A stretch of 64,000 nucleotides of DNA from positions 62,001-126,000 of the forward strand of contig CAKZLK010000059.1 in NCBI GenBank assembly GCA_937125455.1. Direction: 5' to 3'. Source of the stretch: an uncultured Aequorivita sp. GTDB lineage: Bacteria > Bacteroidota > Bacteroidia > Flavobacteriales > Flavobacteriaceae. Shown here one piece after another: positions 38,969 through 46,705 of the stretch. Under the pieces are notes generated by a model, which saw only the letters and a program-made list of their open reading frames with translations, ran no database searches and had not been told where the DNA came from. Position 1 is the first letter of the stretch. Every line of letters begins with the position of its first letter. The position numbers and the translations under genes are program-made.

Positions 38969-39024
38969 AATATATTAATGTTTTGTTTTTTATGGCGTAA
39001 ATTTACAATCCGAAACAGGCCCTA

Positions 39025-39046
39025 TTTTATGAGGCAAATCATAAAA
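39025..39046. promoter_or_regulatory. Perfect 22-bp palindrome, candidate Crp/Fnr operator
   Basis: TTTTATGA and TCATAAAA form perfect 8-bp inverted arms around a 6-bp spacer (GGCAAA), the architecture of Crp/Fnr sites (TGTGA-N6-TCACA, TTGAT-N4-ATCAA). It ends two bases before the regulator's ATG and its centre lies 67 bases from the divergent start at 38968. A TAAATTTA -7-like element on the minus strand near 39000 would place the centre close to -42 of the globin operon, fitting activation of that operon and repression of the regulator. This is inferred from symmetry and position. Confidence 0.7.
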
Positions 39047-39048
39047 CT

Positions 39049-39636
39049 ATGATTCCCAAAAATGTATTGTTGGATTACGGTGCAACTATTGAAAACATAG
39101 ACGTTAACGAAGTTATCCTTTCAGAAAAAAAGCGTGCTGATTTTTATTTTCAAATAAGAACAGGAGAGGTCAAAATGTTCAATTATAACGAAAACGGAAA
39201 AGAATTTGTTCAAGGTATTTTTTATGATGGTGAAAGTTTTGGCGAGCCACCCCTTTTTGCGGATTTCAAATATCCAGCTTCGGCTTCGGCAGTAAAAGCT
39301 ACAGAATTATACAAATTATCAAAATCTAAATTATTCGAATTATTAACCAATAATCCCGAAATAAATTTAAAATTCACCAAGGCACTTGCAAAGCGGCTTT
39401 ATTATAAAGCGACGATTTTAAAAGAAATATCAGTACACCCTCCAGAACATAGAATCCTTGCTTTAATAGATTTTTTGAAAAGCAAATACGGTTCCGAAGA
39501 ACTTTTTCAAGTAGAGCTAACTCGACAGCAAATAGCAGATTTAACTGGACAGCGAGTAGAAACTGTAATACGAGCCATCAAACAACTGGAACAGGACGGC
39601 GAAATAAAACTCATAAAACACAAAGTGTTTCGTTGA
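39049..39636 (+). CDS. Crp/Fnr-family transcriptional regulator without cysteines
   Basis: The 195-residue protein has an N-terminal cyclic-nucleotide-type jelly roll with GESFGEPPLF (61-70), a dimer helix at about 100-125, and a C-terminal winged helix at about 155-185 (LTRQQIADLTGQRVETVIRA). It has no cysteine, so it cannot carry the FNR iron-sulfur cluster, and the CRP cAMP-binding Arg-Thr/Ser pair is not present. The effector is unknown; some cysteine-free relatives (DNR/NnrR type) sense NO through haem. It sits next to a globin operon and a palindromic operator. Confidence 0.9.
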   Translation: MIPKNVLLDYGATIENIDVNEVILSEKKRADFYFQIRTGEVKMFNYNENGKEFVQGIFYDGESFGEPPLFADFKYPASASAVKATELYKLSKSKLFELLTNNPEINLKFTKALAKRLYYKATILKEISVHPPEHRILALIDFLKSKYGSEELFQVELTRQQIADLTGQRVETVIRAIKQLEQDGEIKLIKHKVFR

Positions 39637-39664
39637 TAATTTTTTAAAATACTAACTTCGCTTT

Positions 39665-40429
39665 ATGATAAATGTAGTCTTTTTAGGGTTTGGCAACGTG
39701 AACAGTCATTTATTAAATACTTTACATGGGACAGATAAAATTACTGTAAATCAAGTATTTAATAGAAATTATATTAAGATGATTTCACCTTTTGAAAATA
39801 TTTCGTTTACAGATGATCTTTCAAAATTAGAAGAAGGCGATATTTACATTATCGGAATTCCCGATGACGCCATTTCTAGTTTTTCTGATAGCCTGCCTTT
39901 TCAAAACAAATTGGTAGTTCACACTTCAGGGGGTGTTGCGATGGATGCGCTTTCAAGTAAAAATAGAAGGGGAATTTTTTATCCACTACAAACATTTTCA
40001 AAAACGCGGAAAGTGGATTTTAAAAACATTCCAATCTGTATTGAAGCAGAAAATCCAAAAGATTTGGATTTACTTAGACGCTTGGGAGAAACAATTTCAG
40101 AAAACGTTGTTGAAATTCCTTCAGAAAAAAGAGCCAAACTACATCTTGCGGCAGTTTTTGTAAATAATTTCACCAATCATTTATACCAAATTGGCAGTAA
40201 AATTTTAAAAGAAGAAGATTTGCCATTCGATTTGTTGAAACCACTAATCTCAGAAACAGCTTCCAAAATTGAAACCCTTTCACCAGAAGAAGCGCAAACT
40301 GGCCCCGCAAAACGCAACGATATAAAAACAATTGAAAAACATTTACATTTGTTGGGCGACAGTCCATACAGAAAGTTTTATGAATTGTTTACAGAGGAAT
40401 TAAAGCAGAACTATGGAAAAAAGTTATAA
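39665..40429 (+). CDS. Rossmann-fold DUF2520 dehydrogenase-like protein
   Basis: The 254-residue protein starts with VVFLGFGNVNSHLL (4-17), a dinucleotide-binding loop of the GxGxxN type. A DUF2520 C-terminal helical domain contains HLAAVFVNNFTNHLY and LSPEEAQTGPAKRNDIKTIE. This matches the Rossmann-like plus DUF2520 family, related to NADP-dependent oxidoreductases and 6-phosphogluconate-type dehydrogenases. The substrate is unknown. Its 3' end overlaps the kdsC-like gene by 17 bases, so translation is coupled. Confidence 0.85.
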   Translation: MINVVFLGFGNVNSHLLNTLHGTDKITVNQVFNRNYIKMISPFENISFTDDLSKLEEGDIYIIGIPDDAISSFSDSLPFQNKLVVHTSGGVAMDALSSKNRRGIFYPLQTFSKTRKVDFKNIPICIEAENPKDLDLLRRLGETISENVVEIPSEKRAKLHLAAVFVNNFTNHLYQIGSKILKEEDLPFDLLKPLISETASKIETLSPEEAQTGPAKRNDIKTIEKHLHLLGDSPYRKFYELFTEELKQNYGKKL

Positions 40430-40946
40430 AGAATACCTAAAGCACATAAGCACATTTGTTTTCGATATTGATGGTGTGCTCACGGACGGCACCATACAAG
40501 TGAATACGCAAGGCGAAATGTTCCGAACAATGAATATAAAGGACGGTTACGGACTTAAAACTGCAGTTGAACAAGGTTTTCATGTATGCGTTATTTCTGG
40601 CGGAACTAACGAAGGTGTTCGCGTACGTTTGCAAAACTTAGGAATAAAAGACATCTTTTTGGGAGCGCATAACAAAACAAAAATCTTGGAGGATTATATA
40701 AAAAACAATAACCTAAAAAGAGAAAACATTCTTTATATGGGCGACGATCTTCCCGATTTTGAAATAATGCAGGGAGTAGGCTTACCGACTTGTCCTCAAG
40801 ATGCTGTTCAGGAAATTAAGGCTATTTCAAAATACGTTTCGCATAAAAAAGGTGGAAAAGGTTGCGTTCGCGATGTAATTGAACAAGTGTTGAAAGTTCA
40901 GGGTAAATGGATGATAGCCAACAGTGTGAGCGCTAAATATGACTAA
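40413..40946 (+). CDS. kdsC: KdsC-type HAD phosphatase (KDO-8-phosphate phosphatase)
   Basis: The 177-residue C0-type HAD enzyme has motif I FDIDGVLTDG (Asp18, Asp20), motif II ISGG (61-64) and motif IV GDDLPD (110-115), without a cap domain, as in KdsC. It dephosphorylates 3-deoxy-D-manno-octulosonate 8-phosphate to free KDO for lipopolysaccharide core assembly; the closely related N-acylneuraminate 9-phosphatases are an alternative. It overlaps the DUF2520 gene and leads into the UbiA gene after 40 bases. Confidence 0.88.
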   Translation: MEKSYKEYLKHISTFVFDIDGVLTDGTIQVNTQGEMFRTMNIKDGYGLKTAVEQGFHVCVISGGTNEGVRVRLQNLGIKDIFLGAHNKTKILEDYIKNNNLKRENILYMGDDLPDFEIMQGVGLPTCPQDAVQEIKAISKYVSHKKGGKGCVRDVIEQVLKVQGKWMIANSVSAKYD

Positions 40947-40986
40947 GCTCTGAATTCAGTAAAAAGAAAACCTGAAACTTAAAACT

Positions 40987-41898
40987 TTGAAGTATCTAAA
41001 CCTAATCCGCTACCAAAATCTACTCTTTATTGCCTTGGTGCAGATTTTTATAAAATATGGCTTGTTCTATCCAATTACCGTAGAAACTACTTTAAATACT
41101 TTTTACTTTACACTACTTGTTATCGCTACACTTTGCATTGCCGCTGCTGGAAATATTATCAACGATATTTATGACGTGGAGATTGACAGAATCAATAAGC
41201 CTAGCAAAGTGCTAATTGGCAAAAAGATATCGGAAAGAACAGCAAATCGATTGTTTATAATTTTAAATGTAATTGGAGTTGTAATAGGTTTTTACCTCTC
41301 AAACAGCATTGGAAAACCTGGCTTTGCAGCTCTTTTTATAGTTTTCTCAGCATTGCTTTATCTATATGCTTCCTATTTGAAGGGTATGCTTTTAATTGGC
41401 AATCTTTCAGTTTCCTTTTTGGTGGCAATGAGTTTAATAATTGTTGCGTTGTTCGATATTCTTCCTGCAATAACTACGCAAAACCAAACTGCGCAATCAG
41501 CTACTTTCAAAATTGTTTTACACTATGCGCTGTTTGCTTTTTTCATCAACCTAATCCGCGAAGTGGTAAAAGACTTGCAGGATATTAACGGCGATAAAAA
41601 CGGCAGAATGAATACACTGGCGATTGCACTTGGAAGAAAAAGAACAATGACAATAGTATTTCTTCTAGGTGTATTCATGGTTTTGGGAGTTGTGTTTTAC
41701 ATGTATCAATACCTATACAATCAGCAAGTTTTATTGTTGTACTTCCTGTTTGCAATCGTTGCTCCTTTACTATATTTCTGTATAAAATCCTGGGATGCAG
41801 AAACCCCGAGAGAATATGCATTTCTTTCGAATCTTTTAAAAATAATTATGTTCTTGGGAATTTGTTCAATACCGCTCTTTTCATTTACAATTTCTTAA
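40987..41898 (+). CDS. UbiA-family prenyltransferase (geranylgeranylglycerol-phosphate type)
   Basis: The 303-residue polytopic membrane protein uses a TTG start at 40987; no in-frame ATG lies near the beginning. It has both aspartate-rich motifs of UbiA enzymes: NDIYDVEID (59-67) and DLQDINGDKNGRM (196-208). About eight helices follow the usual pattern. Flavobacterial members are generally named geranylgeranylglycerol-phosphate geranylgeranyltransferase; the actual acceptor is not known. It is followed after three bases by maf. Confidence 0.88.
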   Translation: MKYLNLIRYQNLLFIALVQIFIKYGLFYPITVETTLNTFYFTLLVIATLCIAAAGNIINDIYDVEIDRINKPSKVLIGKKISERTANRLFIILNVIGVVIGFYLSNSIGKPGFAALFIVFSALLYLYASYLKGMLLIGNLSVSFLVAMSLIIVALFDILPAITTQNQTAQSATFKIVLHYALFAFFINLIREVVKDLQDINGDKNGRMNTLAIALGRKRTMTIVFLLGVFMVLGVVFYMYQYLYNQQVLLLYFLFAIVAPLLYFCIKSWDAETPREYAFLSNLLKIIMFLGICSIPLFSFTIS

Positions 41899-41901
41899 AG
41901 T

Positions 41902-42489
41902 ATGTTACGCGAAAAACTAAAAAATTTCAATATCATCCTCGCTTCCGGTTCACCACGTAGACACGCTTTTTTTAAGGAACTGGATTTGGATTTTACAATT
42001 CAAGTGAAAGAAGTTGAGGAAACATATCCTTCAGAATTAAACCATTCAGAAATAACAAATTACCTATCACAACTTAAAGCATCTGTCTTTTCGGACTTAC
42101 AAATAAATGATATTCTTATTACAAGCGACACCATTGTTTGGCTGAACGGAAAAGCACTCGGCAAACCGAAGGATTCTGAAGAAGCAAAACAAATGCTCCA
42201 TAGTTTAAGCGGACAAATACACGAGGTAATCACTTCGGTTTGCTTTACTTCAAAGGAATTTCAAAAAACCGTGAATGATGTTACCAAAGTCTGGTTCAAA
42301 ACCCTTTCGGAAGAGGAGATAGATTACTATTTAAAAAACTATAAGCCCTTTGATAAAGCAGGAAGCTACGGTATACAGGAATGGATAGGTTACATTGGCA
42401 TCGAGAAAATTGAAGGATGTTATTTTAATGTAATGGGCCTTCCCACACGACTTGTTTATAAAACGTTAAGCGAGATTGCTGACCGTTGA
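41902..42489 (+). CDS. maf: Maf-family nucleotide pyrophosphatase
   Basis: The 195-residue protein matches Maf/YhdE: LASGSPRRHAFFKEL (13-27), TSDTIVWLNGKALGKPKD with the catalytic Asp76 and Lys89, and the C-terminal DKAGSYGIQEWIGYIGIEKI. Maf proteins hydrolyse non-canonical or canonical nucleoside triphosphates (dTTP/UTP or m7GTP) and were first linked to septum inhibition. It lies in the tightly packed cluster between the UbiA and lipoprotein genes. Confidence 0.92.
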   Translation: MLREKLKNFNIILASGSPRRHAFFKELDLDFTIQVKEVEETYPSELNHSEITNYLSQLKASVFSDLQINDILITSDTIVWLNGKALGKPKDSEEAKQMLHSLSGQIHEVITSVCFTSKEFQKTVNDVTKVWFKTLSEEEIDYYLKNYKPFDKAGSYGIQEWIGYIGIEKIEGCYFNVMGLPTRLVYKTLSEIADR

Positions 42490-42522
42490 ATTTTTGGTAT
42501 TTTTGAGTAAAATCTTCCAGAA

Positions 42523-43455
42523 ATGAACAATTTCAAATTTCTTTATCTTTACGTATCTATAATTGCCTTTTCCAGTTGTAATTCTCTAGAAGAAAAAAAC
42601 AGTTCCGAAACTATCCCAGATAAAAAAAAGAAAACTAAAACCGAAGTCCCTAGAACTGTTTCAAAAGAGTTTAAAGATTATTGGTACAATGGAAATGCAG
42701 AGCTCACCTCTTATCAACTCATGCAAGAGCGTTACGGGGAAATCCGTCAAGGTACGGCAGTAAACATTTTTGTGACAGAGGATTTTCTGCCAAATGAACA
42801 GGTAAAAGCAAACAACGCTTTTGAAGAAAATATTTCAGTTATGAAACTGAACCAAATGAAGAACTTTAATACAGGTATTTATCCGTATTCCATAATGAGT
42901 AGTACTTTTAATCCCATTTCAGAAACGGGCCATCCTCTGAAAGTGACCAATGGTATTCAGGAATGGTGTGGACAGGTTTATATGCAGCTCAACAATCGCG
43001 ATAGTTTTGAGATAGAGAGCCATTCTTATTTTGAAGGCGAAGCAGACCAAACTCTCTCACTTCCGAAAACATGGTTAGAGAACGAGTTATGGAATCTAGT
43101 CCGTATTAATCCTGAGGAATTACCCACAGGTGATGTAATGATTATTCCTTCCTTTGAATATTTGCGACTTAAGCACAAAGAAATAAAAGAACACAATGCT
43201 TTCGCTAGCCTCAAACAGGGCGATTCAATTACTATTTACACTTTAAATTATCCAGATTTGCAACGGCAGTTGATGCTTTTCTTCCATAGCACATTTCCTT
43301 ATGAAATAGAAAAATGGGAAGAAGTAAACGCAGCTGACCAAAATGATACATTACGGCTTAAAACCACAGCAACTAAAATGAAGCGTATGCGCATTCCATA
43401 TTGGAATAAAAACGGAAATGAGTTTACTTATCTTCGAGATTCTTTGGGCCTTTAA
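42523..43455 (+). CDS. Lipoprotein of unknown function in the kdsC-maf-mscS cluster
   Basis: The 310-residue protein has a lipobox ending at Cys19 (AFSSC), a lysine-rich linker (DKKKKTKTEV), and a mixed alpha/beta body with HSYFEGEADQ and LPTGDVMIIPSFEYLRLKHK. I recall flavobacterial homologues being labelled as septum-formation inhibitors, apparently by proximity to maf, but no Maf motif is present here. It probably faces the periplasm or the cell surface. It is 33 bases after maf and 11 before the MscS gene. Confidence 0.75.
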   Translation: MNNFKFLYLYVSIIAFSSCNSLEEKNSSETIPDKKKKTKTEVPRTVSKEFKDYWYNGNAELTSYQLMQERYGEIRQGTAVNIFVTEDFLPNEQVKANNAFEENISVMKLNQMKNFNTGIYPYSIMSSTFNPISETGHPLKVTNGIQEWCGQVYMQLNNRDSFEIESHSYFEGEADQTLSLPKTWLENELWNLVRINPEELPTGDVMIIPSFEYLRLKHKEIKEHNAFASLKQGDSITIYTLNYPDLQRQLMLFFHSTFPYEIEKWEEVNAADQNDTLRLKTTATKMKRMRIPYWNKNGNEFTYLRDSLGL

Positions 43456-43466
43456 TATTTAGATTT

Positions 43467-44039
43467 ATGAATGAATTGGATTTGCAAAAATATTCGCTAC
43501 AACTAATAGAATCAGCTGTTTTGATTGTGGGTTTGTTAGTCTTAAGACTAATGTTGAAAAGAACAGTTCGCAATTTTACTAAAAAAATTGAGCGGCTTGA
43601 ACATCGTACAGGCCTAATTATGAAGCATGTAGATTTTGCGGTGTTCTTTTTAATTGTTTTGGGACTTATATTAATCTGGGGTGTTGATTTTAGAAACCTA
43701 GGACTGGTTATGTCTTCGATATTTGCAGTAATTGGGATTGCTTTTTTTGCACAGTGGTCAATCCTAAGCAATATAACCAGTGGTGTAATTATGTTCTTTA
43801 CATTTCCCTACAAAATAGGTGATTATATAAAAATCCACGATAAAGAAATGCCTTGCGAAGGCATCATTGAAGATATCAAAACATTTCATATAATTCTTCA
43901 CACCACTAAAAATGAAATTGTGACCTACCCTAATAGTATGATGCTCCAAAAAGGCGTTAGCATCATAAAAGCCGATGATTTTTATGAGCAACAACTGAAC
44001 GAAGCTGACAAAAATAAGGAAGAACTACCACACGATTAA
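43467..44039 (+). CDS. Small mechanosensitive channel (MscS family)
   Basis: The 190-residue protein has three hydrophobic helices (about 12-32, 50-70 and 75-115). The pore-lining segment MSSIFAVIGIAFFAQWSILS is followed by the beta-domain start SNITSGVIMFFTFPYKIGDY, the MscS signature. A truncated cytoplasmic vestibule ends the protein at about 190, shorter than E. coli MscS (286). It probably releases osmolytes on membrane tension. It is the last gene of the cluster that begins with DUF2520. Confidence 0.88.
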   Translation: MNELDLQKYSLQLIESAVLIVGLLVLRLMLKRTVRNFTKKIERLEHRTGLIMKHVDFAVFFLIVLGLILIWGVDFRNLGLVMSSIFAVIGIAFFAQWSILSNITSGVIMFFTFPYKIGDYIKIHDKEMPCEGIIEDIKTFHIILHTTKNEIVTYPNSMMLQKGVSIIKADDFYEQQLNEADKNKEELPHD

Positions 44040-44091
44040 TTTTTACAAATAAGTATCTTTGAAAGGTTTCCAATAAATCAGCACCATTTTT

Positions 44092-46584
44092 ATGCAAAAA
44101 ACATTTTTTTACAGACTCCTATTTTTATTTTTCACAATAGCTGCCACTGCACAAGGCCCAAAAAAACCTACGGCTTCAGAAATATACCACTCCCTGCAAA
44201 AACTCAACTTTGTTGGTTCTGTACTTTATATTGGAGCCCACCCAGATGATGAAAATACACGACTTATTTCCTATTTAGTGAATGATGTACACGCCAATAC
44301 TGCCTATCTATCACTCACTCGAGGAGATGGGGGACAAAATTTAATTGGTCCTGAACTGCGTGAACTTTTAGGCGTTATCCGTACTCAAGAACTCTTGGCA
44401 GCGCGAAGAACGGATGGCGGACAACAATTTTTCACACGTGCGAATGATTTTGGTTATAGCAAAAATCCAGAAGAGACTTTTGAATTTTGGAACCGAAATG
44501 ATGTTTTGAGTGATGTGGTTTTAAACATTCGAAGATTTAAACCGGATATTATTATTGATAGGTTTGACCATCGCAGTCCAGGCACTACGCACGGTCATCA
44601 TACAGCTTCAGCCATGCTGAGTATCGAGGCCTTTGACTTGGTTGGAAATGCATCAAAATTTCCGAAATCTGCTGAAGAATATGGTGTTTGGAAACCACAA
44701 CGATTGTTTTTCAACACTTCGTGGTGGTTCTATGGAAGTAAAGAAAAATTTGATAAAGCAGATAAATCGAAACTCGTTTCGGTTGAAACGGGGAACTATT
44801 TTCCAGAACTCGGCCTTTCCAATGGCGAAATAGCTTCTTTAAGCAGAAGTATGCACAAATCACAAGGTTTTGGCAGCACGGGTTCGCGCGGTGCTGAAAC
44901 AGAATACTTGGAAATTTTAGAAGGAAGCAAACCTTCGGAAAATAATTTATTTGAAGGAATAAATACGAACTGGTCAAGGTTGGAAGGCGGCAATGCAATC
45001 GGCGCTATTTTAAATCCACTTGAAGAAAATTTCAATTTTAAAAATCCTTCGGAAATGCTGCCAAAATTGTTGAAAGCTTATCCCCTAGTTTCAAATTTAA
45101 AGGATGCGCATTGGAAAAAAATAAAACTGGAACAACTAAAACAACTCATTTTAGATTGCGGCGGAATTTTTATTGAGGCTGCTTCCGAAGCAAATTCAGT
45201 AAATCCAAACCAAAATTTCAAAGTCAATGTTGAAGCTATTAATCGCGGTAAAAGCGATGCAGCTTTAAAATCAATACAAAATCCCGAAGGAAAAACACTT
45301 TGGAATGAATCTCAAGCATTACCTTTTAATGATGACAAGAAAATAGAAGTTACTGTTAATTCCCAAAAACAAAACCCGCCCTACTCCTCGCCCTATTGGC
45401 TGAATGAAAAAGGAAGCGTGGGAATGTACGTCGCGCCGGAAAAGTTGATTGGCCTGCCAGAAACGCCGCCTTTGGAGCAATTAGTTTTTGAATTGCAATT
45501 TGGAAATACAACCATTCCTTTCACAAAAAATATAATATATAAATTCAATGATCCCGTGAAAGGCGAAGTGTATCGTCCGCTGGAAGTGCTTCCGGAAGTT
45601 ACGGCTTCCATTCCTGAGAAGGTCTTGATATTTGCAAGCAATGCCTCAGAAAATATTTCGGTAATAGTTCGTGCTGGAAAAGACAGCATTTCGGGAACAG
45701 TGAGCCTACAACATCCCGAAGGTTGGAAAGTTGAACCAACAATGCAATCATTTCAACTTGCTAGAAATGGTGAAACACAAACTTTAAATTTCACAGTAAG
45801 TCCGCCAAACGGCCAAAGCGAAGGCTATTTAAGAGCGAAAATCAATTCAGAAGGCCAAGTATTTGATAAAGAACTGGTTACCATAGACTATGAACACATT
45901 CCATATCAAAGTGTTCTTTTGCCTTCGGAAGCGAAAGTTGCAAAGATTGATATTCAGAAAAAAGGACAAAATATTGGTTACATAAACGGAGCCGGTGACG
46001 CGATTCCCGAAAGTTTGAAACAGATTGGGTATTCGGTTACAACGATTGAACCTTCAAACATTACTGAAGAAAACCTTCAACGTTTTGACGCAATTGTAGT
46101 TGGAATCCGGGCATATAACACCGTTCCCGAACTCACTTTTGCACAACCTATTCTTAATAAATATGTTGAAAATGGCGGAACAATGATTGTTCAATACAAC
46201 ACCAATCGCGGTTTGGTAACGGAAGATCTTGCTCCCTATTCCCTAAAACTTAGTCGGGATCGCGTAACGGATGAATTTTCAGAAGTAAAAATTCTTTCTC
46301 CTGAAAATCCTCTTTTGAATACCCCAAATAAAATAACCCAAAAAGATTTTGAAGGTTGGGTACAGGAGCGCGGACTTTATTTTCCTGATAAATGGGCTAA
46401 GGAATTCACACCAATCCTCGGAATGCACGACAAAGGTGAAGGCGAAACAAAAGGTTCGTTATTGGTAGCTAAATACGGAAAAGGATATTACATTTATACA
46501 GGATTGAGCTTTTTCAGAGAACTGCCAGCTGGAGTTCCTGGAGCTTATCGATTGTTTGCAAATATGCTTTCAATCGGAAAATAA
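44092..46584 (+). CDS. Exported PIG-L family deacetylase with C-terminal beta and glutamine-amidotransferase-like domains
   Basis: The 830-residue protein has a signal peptide (to about AQG, residue 21). A PIG-L/LmbE zinc deacetylase domain spans about 40-290, with AHPDDE (49-54) and THGHHTASAM near residues 167-176 as the metal-binding motifs. Beta-sandwich (NEW3-like) regions cover about 360-610. The final 200 residues (FDAIVVGIRAYN, GGTMIVQYNTNRG, KYGKGYYIYTGLSFFREL) resemble class I amidotransferase/ThuA-like folds. The likely substrate is an N-acetylated sugar. It is followed by the small peptide and the sodium symporter, suggesting breakdown and uptake of the same compound. Confidence 0.88.
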   Translation: MQKTFFYRLLFLFFTIAATAQGPKKPTASEIYHSLQKLNFVGSVLYIGAHPDDENTRLISYLVNDVHANTAYLSLTRGDGGQNLIGPELRELLGVIRTQELLAARRTDGGQQFFTRANDFGYSKNPEETFEFWNRNDVLSDVVLNIRRFKPDIIIDRFDHRSPGTTHGHHTASAMLSIEAFDLVGNASKFPKSAEEYGVWKPQRLFFNTSWWFYGSKEKFDKADKSKLVSVETGNYFPELGLSNGEIASLSRSMHKSQGFGSTGSRGAETEYLEILEGSKPSENNLFEGINTNWSRLEGGNAIGAILNPLEENFNFKNPSEMLPKLLKAYPLVSNLKDAHWKKIKLEQLKQLILDCGGIFIEAASEANSVNPNQNFKVNVEAINRGKSDAALKSIQNPEGKTLWNESQALPFNDDKKIEVTVNSQKQNPPYSSPYWLNEKGSVGMYVAPEKLIGLPETPPLEQLVFELQFGNTTIPFTKNIIYKFNDPVKGEVYRPLEVLPEVTASIPEKVLIFASNASENISVIVRAGKDSISGTVSLQHPEGWKVEPTMQSFQLARNGETQTLNFTVSPPNGQSEGYLRAKINSEGQVFDKELVTIDYEHIPYQSVLLPSEAKVAKIDIQKKGQNIGYINGAGDAIPESLKQIGYSVTTIEPSNITEENLQRFDAIVVGIRAYNTVPELTFAQPILNKYVENGGTMIVQYNTNRGLVTEDLAPYSLKLSRDRVTDEFSEVKILSPENPLLNTPNKITQKDFEGWVQERGLYFPDKWAKEFTPILGMHDKGEGETKGSLLVAKYGKGYYIYTGLSFFRELPAGVPGAYRLFANMLSIGK

Positions 46585-46594
46585 TTTTAAAAAG

Positions 46595-46705
46595 GTGAAC
46601 GAAGAAAAACAAAAATTTGTTTGGAAATGGAAGTATACCGTGGTACTTCTGCTTAATGCTTTTTACATCTATCTGTTTTATTTACTAATGCAAAACTTCG
46701 CCTAA
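46595..46705 (+). CDS. 36-residue membrane peptide upstream of the sodium symporter
   Basis: A GTG at 46595 opens a 36-codon frame ending in TAA at 46703-46705, directly abutting the symporter ATG. The translation has a charged start (MNEEKQKFVWKWKY) and one hydrophobic helix (TVVLLLNAFYIYLFYLLM). Ten bases separate it from the stop of the deacetylase gene. Position, single-helix topology and exact abutment suggest a real small subunit or stabiliser of the symporter; it has not been checked against databases and no family is recognised. Confidence 0.55.
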   Translation: MNEEKQKFVWKWKYTVVLLLNAFYIYLFYLLMQNFA

